A stretch of 64,000 bases of DNA from the NCBI RefSeq assembly GCF_030272615.1, contig NC_081405.1:316813541-316877540 (forward strand), written 5' to 3'. Position numbers and translations under genes: made by a program. Below are positions 12,908 to 24,184 of this stretch, piece after piece (position 1 is the first letter of the stretch; each line of letters begins with the position of its first letter). The notes under the pieces were generated by a model. It searched no databases. It saw nothing but the letters and a program-made list of their open reading frames with translations, and was not told where the DNA came from. Origin of the DNA: Cryptomeria japonica (Eukaryota; Streptophyta; Pinopsida; Cupressales; Cupressaceae).

Positions 12908-13640
12908 TAAACAATTTTGTACTTAGATATGCAAGCACATGTCTTAAGGTGACATTTGTCTCCTTCAAAGTTGGTTTTCTCTTATATTTTTAATAGGAAA
13001 ATAGGCCCAAGTAGCAATTTTAATCACATTTTTCTATCTATAGTTAAAAATAGCGATTTTTTATAATGTCTTAAATTTTATGTTCTAAAGAGTGACATTA
13101 ATGAAAATGTACTATGCATAAAAGTTTTGAAATTATCAACTGGAATGAATTTTCCCTCTCCAAAAGGTATTTAAATTTAATATTTAAATTTAACTTTTTG
13201 GGGCTAACGTTTTACTATACAATTACATTTGACAAGATAGTGGACTCCAACCAAATGTAATAGAAAAGAACATACATTCACTACCACAACCTACACACAT
13301 TAAAATGTATTTAAATTTTAAATGTAAATTGAACTTTCTAGGACCATTGTTTTACTACACAATTACATCTGAAACACAACAAAGTCTAGCCACATATACT
13401 ACATAAGGACATACATGTAGCGTACACACATATAACATCCATTACAACAAGACCACATAACTTCATGTAACATATGAAACAAAAAAATTCACAATATGAA
13501 TCACATGAATAGGACACCTAAGTTTCTCTAAATAAACTAGGTTGGCTTTACTAGTTTTCACAATACTCAGAATGCAAATAACTAATTCTACTAGCTTACA
13601 ATAAAACCACAGATTGAATTGTATGATTAGTTCATCATCT
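12908..13640. repeat. Duplicated block copy 2, uninterrupted
   Basis: This is the intact counterpart of 8107-8521 joined to 10121-10560. It lacks the retroposon and therefore shows the empty site. It carries two units of the ~135-bp tandem repeat, starting near 13203 and 13341 (138 bases apart), against three units in the interrupted copy. Confidence 0.65.
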
Positions 13641-13995
13641 CAAAATCTCATCGCCAAATCAATAAATACATTTAATATAATATTCCACATAAAACAATCC
13701 ATAAAGAACACTCTTTAAGCTTAGACATACATAGCATATAGCATCTCAAAATAATTGTATTAAGAGATAATAAGCATGATCACCAAAATAAATCAATGAT
13801 TGGATAACAAAAACCATAGCAATCAAATGAATCATCATAGCAAAGGGCACATGAACCCATACATATATATGTATACATATAATATTTCACCTTGAACACA
13901 AACAATGTCAAATAAGTTTGACTTGAAACATATGGGTCCCACATCATCCCCCTTAGGTTAAAATTTCTCTTGGAAGCCCTTAAAATGGTGTGGAT
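13641..13995. other. Short AT-rich flank left of Copia-A
   Basis: No gene is seen. A palindromic alternating run, ACATATATATGTATACATAT, lies near 13861-13880. The last five bases before the element (AACAT) act as its TSD. Confidence 0.45.
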
Positions 13996-14000
13996 AACAT

Positions 14001-15332
14001 TATTGGCAATAAAAATGAGAGAAAAAGGAGACGGGGGGGAGGGTGAATTAGTTTTCTACCACATCTACAAACTTAACCACAAATGCAAAACTAATAAACT
14101 CCAATAACAACAGATATAAGAAAATTGAAAGAACAAGACACAACACCAAGATTTTTATGTGGAAAACCTAGTTAAGGGGAAAGCCATGGTGCGAATCTAC
14201 CCACAACAAGATGATACTTTGCCATAGTATGTGTAAATATTATAATGGGGAATGCACATGCATTCGGGAACACTGCCTAGATCTCACTGCTCAAAAGATA
14301 ATAACTCAGAAGGCTACAACCCTTAGGGAAGTCTCCCTGACTTACAACAAGATTCAAACAACAATACAGAAGAAAAGAACTGCAATAATAACATCTACAA
14401 ATGTTCTATGATAGTTCGGGTTAAACACAATTATCTTCTCTGCAACACAAATCTCTGCTCAATCATAATATCAAAATATGTATTTTCTTATTCGCACATA
14501 CACCAATCTCTCATAATGCACACACAACATCAACACCAAAATTACATGAATATGACACATATTTATACAATTCATCAACCTTGACAACAAGGTTGGTTAA
14601 ACCCTCAACTCACAATTACAAAATTACATCACATGATACAAAGGTCAACCACTGAAATAATATAAAGATATGAATGAAATAAAATGGACCTAAATCAAAT
14701 TTCCAAACACTCATCACCGCCATAAATTATGCCAAGATAAACCACAACAAGGTACACCACCAAGAAATCTGCATAACATGAAAAACATCATTGGATCATG
14801 AAAATCACCAACAACTCACATAATGATCAATTTGTATCATTTAAAAAAATAGAAAATAATTAGGGAATACCAAAAAGAACATTAGAATCATTAGTAACAG
14901 CTGCATCAACACCACTTTGCAAATCTTCATCGACCGACATCTGAAACTCAAGAATACTCAAATTGTAGCAACTATCACAAAAAAAGAGAACTTGTGGGGA
15001 ACCAAATCACTAACTATCTAAAATGAAGATACACAAGACCATCCCAAGAAATATCCCAAATATTCAACTCAAGATCTAATCACACTAGAATATACCAAAG
15101 GAAATACTAAACTTTAGAAAGCACTGAACAAAAAAACAAACTGAAAACTGGATCATATGATATGATCAATTAAGCTTTTTGGATCACTAAAAGCAATACA
15201 GAAAGATGTAATAACACTATAAATACTCCACATGCCAAACCATAATCACAATAAGCCAACTAGAGCAATAAATCATGGGAATATGTTGACATCAATGACA
15301 ACAACATATGCTAATAGCAACAATGTCCAACA
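14001..15332 (-). repeat. Copia-A 3' LTR
   Basis: About 1332 bp. On the plus strand it starts TATTGGCAAT (the right copy has TGTTGGGAAC, so the terminal G has mutated) and ends CCAACA. It holds the shared copia-LTR block near 14160-14210 (GTGGAAAACC ... CCATGGTGCGA ... ACCCACAA) and TTGACATCAATGACAACAAC near 15286. Confidence 0.85.
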
Positions 15333-15345
15333 ATCTCCCCCTTTG
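15333..15345 (-). promoter_or_regulatory. Copia-A polypurine tract
   Basis: The plus-strand ATCTCCCCCTTTG directly abuts the LTR; on the minus strand this is CAAAGGGGGAGAT followed by TGTTGG. This is the plus-strand priming site of copia elements and fixes the direction of the element. Confidence 0.8.
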
Positions 15346-15657
15346 GCATTGATGGAAACATATAAATGTGAAAAACAATAAATGCAAAGAAAGAAAATAT
15401 CTCCAACATACTCCCCCTAAGATCAAGAAGACAAAACCATTTTTCACATGCTTCTCTCCCCCTTTGATAGCAATGCCAAACATGTGAAAACAAACAACAA
15501 AACTTACTCTCCCCCTTAGATAAACAAATCATGATTCTCTCCCTGAAACAGCTAACCAATCCAATAGACTACTCCACAAGAGGAGCAACACAAACTCATC
15601 AATCCAGACAAAAAGATAACACTATGAAGTCCACTAGATTGATGCAACTCAATGCAT

Positions 15658-16079
15658 CTAGTTCTCATTAGAAGGGGTAGATACCACTAAGTTGTCTCTC
15701 AAATAGACAAACGTATCTATAGGAAAAGGTTTAGTGAAAATATCTACAATTTTTTCCTTTGTAGATACATACTCCAGCTTCACTTCCTTTTCACTGACTT
15801 TTTCTCTCAAGAAATGATATTTGGTTGATACATGTTTAGTATTTGAATGTTGCACCACATTCTTTGACCTATTCATAGCACTATAATTATCACAATATAT
15901 GACAATAGGCTCATCATAGATAACTTTGATATCCTTCAAAATTTGCTTCATCCAAACTACCTGAGTGCAGTTACTAGTAGAAACAATATACCCAACTTCA
16001 ACAGTAGATAAGAACATTGAATCTTGTTTCTTACTAGCCCATGAAACCAATTTCTTACCCAAAAATAATGATCCACCGA
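15658..16079 (-). pseudogene. Copia-A RNase H, C-terminal part
   Basis: This encodes the end of the copia polyprotein: GGSLFLGKKLVSW, SKKQDSMFLST, a decayed E-A-E-Y box (VEVGY), WMKQILKDI, IYCDNYSAM and the typical end VDIFTKPFP. RNase H removes the RNA strand during reverse transcription. It lies next to the 3' LTR as expected. The 5' half of the domain is on the far side of the TIR element at 16084-16721. The changed residues in the AEAEY box and the interruption make it inactive. Confidence 0.85.
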
Positions 16080-16083
16080 TAGT

Positions 16084-16721
16084 GGGTATGTGCAAGACCA
16101 TGGTGGGACAAACAGGTCCTTAAGTGGCAATGAAAATCAGAAAACAGAGTTAGGCAGCTTAACATGAAAATTTGACTAAGTTACCAACACTATTTTAAAA
16201 ATATGTAAGAAAAGAATTTGTAGCCAATTTAATATATTTTCTAAGCTACTACTTGTTTTCTAAAAATAAATAAATCTATTTGATGAAAATTTGAAATTTC
16301 AATGTACTAGTACTAAAATTTCAGGAAATAGATAAGAAGAAGGTCTCTGTCTGACCACCCTAACCATTATCAAATCATAAGATTTTTTTATAAAATTTTA
16401 GATATAAGTAAAAGACTCATGCCGAGAGGTGACACACATTTTTCTATATTTCTTTTAAATAAATAATTAATTATGATTTTATTACTACAACTTTTTAAAA
16501 ATATGAAAAACTTGTATGTCTGACCACCATAACTTGGTCAAAACTTTACAAATATATTTTTTTTAATCCTATAGTATACAAAGCATAGAATGTGACACAT
16601 GTTTTCAATTCAAAAAATATAATACAATTTGAAAGTTATAGATAGTTTTCAATTGGCCTATCAATCAAAACTTAGTCAGAATATCGCCACTTTTTGGCCC
16701 TTCATGATCTTGCACATACCC
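16084..16721. mobile_element. TIR element (MITE-like), 638 bp, inserted in Copia-A RNase H
   Basis: The ends are inverted copies of each other. The left end reads GGGTATGTGCAAGACCATG; the right end read on the minus strand is GGGTATGTGCAAGATCATG. Similarity continues imperfectly for about 50 bases (AAGTGGCAAT against AAGTGGCGAT). TAGT flanks both sides (16080-16083 and 16722-16725), and removing the segment restores the copia reading through the S-T-x-G-G motif. No transposase is encoded, so it is non-autonomous. Internally, TGTCTGACCACC occurs twice (near 16347 and 16517) within a partial duplication. Superfamily is unassigned: the 4-bp TSD and these ends do not settle it. Confidence 0.75.
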
Positions 16722-16725
16722 TAGT

Positions 16726-17760
16726 GCTCTTTCGGTCATCAACATCACCAGCCCAATCAACATCACTGTAAGAAAATAACATAAAATCATCATTCCTCGG
16801 ATACCACAAACTATAATCCACAATTCCTTCAAGTATCTGAATATCCTCTTTACAACAGTGACATGACTCTCTTTTGAATCAGCTTGATATCTAGCACCCA
16901 TGCACATGTCATGCATAATGTCCGATCTAGTCCAAGTAAGATATAGTAGTCCACCTACCATAGATTTGTACAAAGTCTAATTATCTTTTGGAGATTCATC
17001 ATTTTTAGACAATTTACAGCCAGTCACCATAGGAGTTCCAACTGGTTTAGAGTCATCCAACCCAAAATTCTTTAGCAATTCCTTCACATATTTAGTTTGA
17101 GATATAAAAATACCTTTCCCAGTCTGTGAAATCTACAAACCTAAGAAAAATTTCATCTCTCCTATGATTGACATCTCAAATTCTTTCTACATATTACTGA
17201 CAAACTTCATGCTCAAGTCATCATCTCATCGAAAGATAATATCATAAACAAAGACTTCAACAATCATGATGTTATCATTATCAATCTTAAAATATAGATT
17301 ACTATTGGTTGTACAATTATTAAATCCCAATTTCAACAAGTACTTATCTAATCTTGCATACCAGGCTCTAGGGGCTTGTTTCCATCCATAAAGTGCTTTC
17401 TTCAGTTTGCATACCATGTCTCCATCATCTGATAGTCAAAATCCATTAGGTTGCTCAATGTAGACTTCTTCCTCAATATCATCTTTCAAAAAGGATGGCT
17501 TGACATCCATTTGATATAACTTGAAATGTTTATAGACACCATATGCAAGAAATAGTCTAACAACTTCAAGTCTAGCTATCGGAGCAAAATTCTCCTCATA
17601 ATCAATTCCTTCTTTCTATGAATATCCTTTGTAGACCAATCTTACTTTATTTCTGACAACTTCACTAGATTCATTCAATTTGTTCTTCAATAGCCATTTA
17701 GTACCAATAATATTCTTATCTTTAGGTCTAGGCACAGGATCCCATGTGTTATTATTTTCA
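16726..17760 (-). pseudogene. Copia-A reverse transcriptase and start of RNase H
   Basis: This is the RVT_2-type RT of copia. Readable pieces are GTKW-like wording near 17690, the conserved KLKKALYGWKQAPRAWY (17226-17417 frame), LLKLGF and the active-site region read as VFVYDIIF. Functional copies have FVDD there, so the first catalytic Asp has become Tyr. Downstream, YKSMVGGLLYLTWTRSDIMH and a VKRIFRYLK stretch (16790-16973) mark the RT-RNase H connection. Frameshifts and stops split it into at least three pieces. It lies between the integrase linker and the TIR insertion. Confidence 0.85.
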
Positions 17761-17762
17761 AT

Positions 17763-18479
17763 CTAACTCAATTGTTCTTCCATAGCTCTCATCAAATTTT
17801 CATCTTTACAAGCCTCAACAACAACTTTACAAGCCTCAACAACATCTTTAGGTTCAATCTTAGAAATCAAACATACCTCTTCAATAGCTATCCTTCTTCT
17901 ATTCATCACACCTTTATTTTTATCTCCAATAATCTTATTTTCAAAATGATTCAATCTTACAGACCTCAAAGTCTTCTGATTATTCTGATTTTTAGGTTCC
18001 TGTACCTCTCCATCGGCAACATCATCCGGATTAATTGTCTCTAACAGATCATTCTGCTTTAATTCTTCAATCTGAATAGGAGTTAGAACAACATGTTGAA
18101 CATCATCATATCCATAAGATCTGATCTCTTTCCTATAATCTTCATCAACCTTCACATTTGCACTTTCCACTATCTTTCTCAGTCTCTTGTAGTAGCACTA
18201 GTAGGATTTTCTTTTTGTTGAATATCCCAAGAAAATTCCTTCATCACTTCTAGCATCAAACTTTCCTATATCCTCATCTCTCTTGATATAACACTTGCTT
18301 CCAAAAATTCTGAATTTTCTCACAGTTGGAACATGACCAAACCATAGCTCATAAGGAGTCTTATCGATATCACCTTTTATATGCACTCGATTGAATGTGG
18401 TAATAGTAGTGCTAATATATTTTGTCCAATAGATCTTGAGAACATTCCCTTCAATCAACATAGTCCTTGCAGCATCCAA
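17763..18479 (-). pseudogene. Copia-A integrase C-terminal region and linker to RT
   Basis: The 18198-18479 frame reads like the copia integrase C-terminal part: AARTMLIEGNV, YWTKYISTT, PYELWFGHVP and FGSKCYIKRDE. The 17763-18170 frame is the variable acidic linker before RT, ending MEEQLS, where functional relatives continue into the E-x-N-x-TW motif. The linker contains a short in-frame duplication, EACKVVVEACKD, from an 18-bp tandem repeat near 17810-17847. A stop and frame change separate the two pieces. Confidence 0.8.
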
Positions 18480-18985
18480 GACAATTTTGTTATTTCTTTC
18501 AACAACTCCATTCTGTTGACAGTTCTAGAAGTGGATAATTGTCTTCTAATACCATGATTTTTACAGAATGAATCAAACTCACCGGAACATTATTCTCCTC
18601 CTCTGTTAGATCTTATACATTTCACCTTCAATCCTAACTCAGTCTCAACCTTTGCTTTGAATATACTAAATTTGTCTAATGCTTCTAATTTTTCCTTCAG
18701 AAAGACAACCCACATCATGCTAGAATAATCATCAATCCATAACATAAAGTATTTGTCACCCTGCACACTTCTAACATTTGTAGGTCCACATAGGTCATTA
18801 TGCACAAGATCTAGTAATCCATTAGATGTATACTTCTTTCTCTTGAAAGAAATCCTTATTTGCTTACCCAATTGACATTCTCTACATATTGGATTATTAG
18901 GCTTAACAATTTTAGGCAAATCTCTAACAACTTGTGTAGAACTGATCTTAATCATTGAATCAAAATTAACATGACATATTCTCCT
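18480..18985 (-). pseudogene. Copia-A integrase zinc-binding and catalytic core
   Basis: CRECQLGKQIRISF is the second half of the HHCC zinc finger. The core follows: VHNDLCGP with the first catalytic Asp, IDDYSSMMWVVFLKEK, and CIRSNRGGE. In active copia integrases the last motif reads S-D-R-G-G-E, so the second catalytic Asp is now Asn. The protein would insert the cDNA into the genome. It is interrupted by stops near 18530 and 18590. Confidence 0.85.
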
Positions 18986-18988
18986 ATG

Positions 18989-19396
18989 TCACAAACAACT
19001 TTCATCAATCTGAGAAATCAAACAACATTTCTCACCAGCATTCAAATGAAAGATATTACCTTCAGTCTTAGTTCCTGATGCAATCTCTATACCAGAGGCA
19101 TTTAGGATCTTACATTTTCCATTCTTGAATTGTAAATCATAACCTTTCTCAACCATTTTTTCAACACTTAAAATATTATGCTTCAAACCTTCAACATACA
19201 AGACATCTTCAGTGTTATGCTTACCATAAAAAGAAATAGAACCTTTACCATGGCTCATATATGCTTTGTCATCTCCAAATATTACTATTCCACCATCATA
19301 CCTTTCCATACTCACAAATTTTCTTTTATCAGTGGTCATATGATGTGAGAAACCATTGTCAATTAAACCAATCATCTTTATCTTCAACTTTAGCAA
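18989..19396 (-). pseudogene. Copia-A protease and GAG-pre-integrase segment
   Basis: The start reads LIDNGFSHHMT, the retroviral-type aspartic protease motif in its copia form (normally DSG or DSGCS..MT). Here Ser has become Asn. KGYDLQFKNGKCKIL, GIEIASGTKTEGNIFHL and the LKHNILSVEKM stretch are typical of the segment leading to integrase. The frame is open for 135 codons, one of the better-kept parts of Copia-A. Confidence 0.82.
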
Positions 19397-19941
19397 CTAA
19401 ATCTTTCTCCTCAATAGTACAGTTTGTGGAATCAACAAGTACCACTCTATCTTCTCTAATTAATAGCAATAAATACAAATTCATCTCCTTTTGATTCTTC
19501 ATATGTAACACCTTCACTTGCAGCATAATAATAGTTCTTCCGATGCTTATACTTCCACTTAGACATGTAGGGTTTATCATACTTCTCATCCTTCTCATAT
19601 CTATTATTCCTATCATGCTTATCAAATTTATTATGCCTATCATATTTAGTCATTCTCTCTAGGCATCTAGAAGCAAAATGTCCTATCTTATTGCAAGAGA
19701 AACATTTCAGAGAGAAGTTTCCATCATACTTACCAGCTCCCTTAGGAAATCTTTAGGCAATCAATGCTTCAAGATCATCCAATTCTCTTTATTTCTCTTT
19801 CATCTCTCTTCTTTCTCTTTCATATTTGGATATTTTACACTCTTTAGGATCATACTTTTTCTTTCTAGATACAGATGCTCTAAATGATGTCTCAGACTTT
19901 CCATATGATTCACCAAACTCTCTCTGCTGAAATGCAACAAT
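19397..19941 (-). pseudogene. Copia-A gag C-terminal part with zinc knuckle
   Basis: An intact CCHC zinc knuckle, CFSCNKIGHFASRC, is encoded at 19663-19704. It binds genomic RNA in functional gag. Upstream on the minus strand (to 19941) lie FGESYGKSETSFRAS and a charged stretch rich in E, R and K, as in copia gag. The gag frame is cut at 19947 by the gypsy-type insertion and resumes at 27920. Downstream is a basic, Tyr/Asp/Lys-rich linker to protease. Confidence 0.8.
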
Positions 19942-19946
19942 CTTCC
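19942..19946. repeat. Target-site duplication CTTCC, left
   Basis: CTTCC occurs here, again at 21155-21159 after the left LTR, and at 27920-27924 after the right LTR. A normal insertion leaves two copies, so the third is part of the anomaly described in the findings. Confidence 0.8.
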
Positions 19947-21154
19947 TGTAGCGTCCTAAAATTGCGACACTTGCAATTTCGACTGCATTTGGGTCTTCAC
20001 GATGGCGATGCAACACTGAACCTAAATGGAGACCCCGAAACTTGTTCATGACACCAAAAACTACATTTTTCAGCACCCTGGCCTGATCCTCCTTGCACCC
20101 TGCTATCCCTGGAGGTGGGACCATGGCGCCCAGCGCCCTGGTCCCTGGCCCTATTTTGGGCCCGGTCTCTTATGGGGCTTCGGGTCTTTGAGTTTTCAAA
20201 TTGGAAAATAAGGTTGCTATGTTGGCCTAAGGTCAGAAAAATTAGTCTTTCAACCCTAATTGGTAAGTATATAAACTACATTTCCTCTCCCATTTTGAGG
20301 AGGAAGGACATATGTGTACAAGAGGTGGAAGTGACATTCAAACATTCAAGCATTCAAGCATTCAAGCATTCCTTCAAGCAATTGATCATTCTAAGTCTCT
20401 ATTCAAGGCTAAGTGTTGCATTCAAGACAAGGATTCAACCATTGAAGAGGAGATCACATACCACATATAACATACAACATACAACAACATTTACACCTTC
20501 GCATGTAAGAATACAAACATTCTTACAACAAGGTATCAGTACTTGTTTACATTACAATGATTTACATTTATAGCATTCTCATTTCTTGGTTAATTCCAAA
20601 ACTGGGGTTTGACCTAAGGGCAAACCCCTAATCCCTAACCCCCCAATCGTCCTCTCTTTTCTGTGTGTAGGTTGCAAGTATGCGGCTGTAATTGAAGATC
20701 TGGAATCCTTGTGCAGAGACGAACAGATCCCCCTTCATTTCGCGGATTTTTCTGAGGACCGTGTGCACGTCGGGCGCCATCATCCCGTCAACTTTCACTC
20801 AAATTTGCAGGACAGCGTCATCTCGACATTTTACTGCTAATTCCAGGTCCGCAACTTCATCCTATATTCCTATCTCTGTTTATAAGAGAATCTTTCTCAC
20901 TTTACATGCATTCCTAGCTCAATCCTTCTATCTACATTCTTTACAAAAGAGGGTAGCCTTGTTGTCTTAACCCTTGAAATTCATTTAGAATCCAATCTTG
21001 CATTGTGTGGGATTGGATCTTGTGGGTTTCAACCCCTCTTTTGAATGTAAAGTCTCCCCTAAGTGAAAACTGTCAACCCTAGTGACCTCCTTTCTCTCTC
21101 CTTGGAGTGGTGGGGGGGAACACTTAGGGTTCGATCGTGATATTCTTCTTTACA
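19947..21154 (+). repeat. Left LTR of nested gypsy-type element
   Basis: 1208 bp, TGTAGCGTCC to TTTACA. It includes a GC-rich segment near 20090-20170, a run of CATTCAAG repeats near 20335-20375, ACATACAACA-type repeats near 20465-20490, and GAGGACCGTGTGCAC at 20754. Compared with the right copy it keeps more CpG sites. Confidence 0.82.
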
Positions 21155-21441
21155 CTTCCCAATCAACATATCTCTTGTTACAATAGTCACACTCTAGATC
21201 TCATCAATAACAGCTACCTTGTGTTTGTAAGAAAGAGGCAAAGATCATAGAACCTTAGCAATAATTTCATCTTCTTCAAGGATTCCATTGGCACATCTGA
21301 TACCAAGGACAATTTCATTCACCTTAGCCATAAAAGAGTGTATGTTCTCATCTTCTCCCATCTTCAGCATCTCATACTTTCCTTTCAAACTCTATAGCTT
21401 AGAAACTTTAACTTGTTTATCTCCTCCATATAAGGTTCAAA
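21155..21441 (-). pseudogene. Extra copy of Copia-A gag fragment behind the left LTR
   Basis: This 287-bp piece is nearly identical (about five differences) to 27920-28206, the Copia-A gag segment that follows the right LTR. On the minus strand both read as the UBN2-type gag core, with FMAKVNEIVLGIRCANGI and SLPLSYKHKVA. It starts with the TSD CTTCC exactly as a solo LTR would show its right flank. It occupies the place where the PBS should be, so the element as it stands could not prime reverse transcription. Confidence 0.8.
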
Positions 21442-22729
21442 CTTTTACTTTTCTTTTTAGTAATTGAGCTTGTGAAATGTTTAATTGTTAATGCTTGTTT
21501 CAGATCTACCCTGCTACTGCAAATTATCAAATCATATATGTGCTTTAATTTTGAAAATTAAGTGGTTAAGTGTCAAAACCCTAATTTTTAAAACCCTCTT
21601 GATTCAGCCTTTGACTAATAATTTCACTAATCAAAACATCTCCAAATCGGTTGTAACTTTGGATTCCGCAACAAAATCATAATATCTTTCATCCCTAAAA
21701 ATTTGGAAAAAAGTTGCGAGGACCGTGTGCACCCCGAGCGTCATCGTCCCCAACATTTTTTCCAAAATTTTGGGAGCTAGATCTTACTGTATTATTCTGC
21801 TAAAATCCAGAATTTTGGCTGATTTCATCAATTCTAACACTTTCAAAATAAAAGTCAAAGTTGGTCTAGTGATTGCTTGGATTAAGGCTCCTAATCATTC
21901 AAAAATTGTTGAAATTAAAATTTTGTGTCGAAATTGTGTTCTTACTGTCCTAAATCTGAAAAGCGTGTCGGCATTCATTTGAAATTTCAGTGCTTTATTC
22001 AAATTCTTGCAATTTGTGACTTTTGAAATTAAGTGTTTAATTACACCAACTTTGATTTCCGCTTTCAAAATTGAATTTTGCATGAAATTGAGTCAACTTT
22101 TAAATTTTAAAGCTTGCATTGCTCTTAGTATTCCCTCTAAAATCATAAAATTCAAAATTTCAGTTTCCCTCTCTTTTTCAAAATTCAAATTTTGCATTTT
22201 TCAACAATCTTGGTAGGGTTCAATTTTGAGATTGCAACTTTAATTTGGCCTATCTACAGATCGTAAAATCACTCAATTTTTTCAGATTAGCTTTAAAATC
22301 ATCATAACTCTCATCCCTGAAAATTTCAAAAAAAGTTGCGAGGACCGTGTGCACTCCGTTCGCCATGGTCCCTGACATTTTTTCTAAAATTTCGAGAGAT
22401 TGCCGTGATTGCATTTAATAGCTTAGATCCAGGAGATTGGCTGATTTTATTGAAATTTGCTACCTCTAAATTCAAAATCTTCTCTCTCTCTCTAGTGCAT
22501 GAGTTTTACAACAATAAGCCCTACTTACACTATTCCCGTTAGATGAAGCCTTAGAATTAAGTCTTTCCAAGGTTTAATTACTGAGGAGATGGAACCTAAT
22601 TTGAATAGCCTTTTTAACGAGGGCATGGGTAATTCCTCTAATCCTCCTAATGATGAAGAAGCTCTCCATGAGGTTTCTATAGAACAACTTTCGAAATCGG
22701 ATAACCAATTTGATGATTTTCAGCAATGA
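21442..22729 (+). other. Long non-coding leader of the gypsy-type element, with two diverged repeats
   Basis: No long open frame. Two related stretches (about 21600-21800 and 22220-22430, spaced ~620 bases) share ATCCCTRAAAATTT, AAAAAAGTTGCGAGGACCG and a TTTTTTC-AAAATTT phrase. Each carries the GAGGACCGTGTGCAC motif (21718 and 22340) also present in both LTRs. Long leaders are usual in Tat/Ogre-type elements; a role in packaging is only inferred. Confidence 0.6.
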
Positions 22730-24184
22730 ATGTCTCAAGAGTATCCCGATAGTCAAGCTCTTTCATTAATTGAGGGTCTAAAACATATGGTTCAAAGTGA
22801 TAAGAATGGAATTGATATTTTGCGTGGTATTGCACACATTGTGGATTCGAATGTGATGCCTATGAAGAGTTGTGCTGAAACTTTAGGTTATACACAACCT
22901 CCCACTCAAGTCAATCATTCTATTCCTTTGACAACCTCTATTGCTAGTATACCTACCTTTACATCAAACATAATGACTACTTCTATACAAGACATTCCGC
23001 CTATGATCACCAGTCATGGGGGCAATCCTTCTTCTTCAATTAACCCTCTTCCTTCATTTAATCCGGCTTCTTCATTCATTCCTTCAATGAGTGTTCCTAT
23101 TACATCTCCACAAATGAACTTGGCGCAAGGGAGAAATTCATTTAACCATTCCATTCCTCCTTGTAGTGTTCCTCCTTTCCAATCATCTCCTATGACTAAC
23201 TATCATAGCGTCCCACCACCTTACTCTCAATCAATACCTTCTTTCAATAACATAATACCTCCATCACAATCTAACACATCTAATATGAATTCTTCAACTG
23301 AAGCAACCATTAACAATCTTGCACAAAATGTCTCTTCTTTACAGCAACAAATTGCCTCTATGAATCAATCTAAGTTTAGTGTGCCCACATTTGATGTTGC
23401 GAGCCCACTTTCTCTTGACATTGTTCGAGCTATCCCTCCTAAGCATGTTGAAATCCCACATTTGGAGCTTTATAATGGTAAAGGTGATCCTCTAACACAT
23501 GTTAAGACTTTTCAAGCAATATGTACCGATTTTGCTTATGACCAAAGGTTGCTTGCAAAACTGTTTACTAGGACATTAAGAGATAAAGCCCTACAATGGT
23601 ATTTCTCATTTCCTTCTTATTCTATTACTTCTTTCGAACAACTTGCAAATGCTTTTATTCAACAATTTCAAAACAATATAAGTCCTAAAGTTACTTTGAT
23701 TGATTTAATGCATTGTAAACAAGGTGTTAAAGAAAAAGTGACTGATTTTATTGGTAGATATAAGCATTTGTATGCTCAAATCTCTTTTCCAGTGCCTGAC
23801 AATGATATTCAAAGAATCTTTATTTCTAATTTACAAAAAGACATTAGAGAAAAACTTCTGTTTTCTGAGTTTACTTCTTTCCAACAGTTGTGTGCAACTC
23901 TTCACAATTATCAACTGACTGTGAGTCAAATGGAACAAGCAAATCCTATGGCTCTGAGTGATAATGGTGATAGTAGTCAACAACCATTTGGGAATTTTAA
24001 ACCGAACAGAGAGTCCATTAAGTTCAATGAAAACATCATCAACAACAATGTGAATGCAGCATCAGGCGTGCCTCCTATTTCTAAGTTTTTCAAGAAAGAA
24101 AGAAAGTTTACTCCTTTGAATGAATCATTGCATAGTATTATGAATAAGTTATTAGACAAAATGTGCTTACTCTCCCTCCTGTAA
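22730..24184 (+). CDS. gag protein of the nested gypsy-type element
   Basis: An open frame of 484 codons, the longest in the window. The first ~210 residues are a low-complexity Pro/Ser/Asn/Thr-rich segment. A short Gln-rich helix follows (NLAQNVSSLQQQIASM). The Retrotrans_gag (PF03732-like) core spans about residues 235-400: VEIPHLELYNGKGDPLTHVK, LFTRTLRDKALQWYFSF and QQFQNNI. Gag forms the virus-like particle. The start ATG at 22730 sits at the beginning of the frame; an in-frame extension upstream is closed by a stop just before it. The end, CLLSLL, is a frameshift product: similarity continues in another frame from about 24160, where an A run (GACAAAATG) suggests loss of one base. Confidence 0.8.
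   Translation: MSQEYPDSQALSLIEGLKHMVQSDKNGIDILRGIAHIVDSNVMPMKSCAETLGYTQPPTQVNHSIPLTTSIASIPTFTSNIMTTSIQDIPPMITSHGGNPSSSINPLPSFNPASSFIPSMSVPITSPQMNLAQGRNSFNHSIPPCSVPPFQSSPMTNYHSVPPPYSQSIPSFNNIIPPSQSNTSNMNSSTEATINNLAQNVSSLQQQIASMNQSKFSVPTFDVASPLSLDIVRAIPPKHVEIPHLELYNGKGDPLTHVKTFQAICTDFAYDQRLLAKLFTRTLRDKALQWYFSFPSYSITSFEQLANAFIQQFQNNISPKVTLIDLMHCKQGVKEKVTDFIGRYKHLYAQISFPVPDNDIQRIFISNLQKDIREKLLFSEFTSFQQLCATLHNYQLTVSQMEQANPMALSDNGDSSQQPFGNFKPNRESIKFNENIINNNVNAASGVPPISKFFKKERKFTPLNESLHSIMNKLLDKMCLLSLL

Noticed and set aside
20335-20380. CATTCAAG repeats as a CRISPR-like array
   Set aside because: Short direct tandem repeat with no spacers, inside a plant LTR.
22730-24184. Long open frame as a host Pro/Ser-rich protein gene
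   Set aside because: It lies between paired LTRs with a TSD and PPT, and its core matches Retrotrans_gag, so it belongs to the element.
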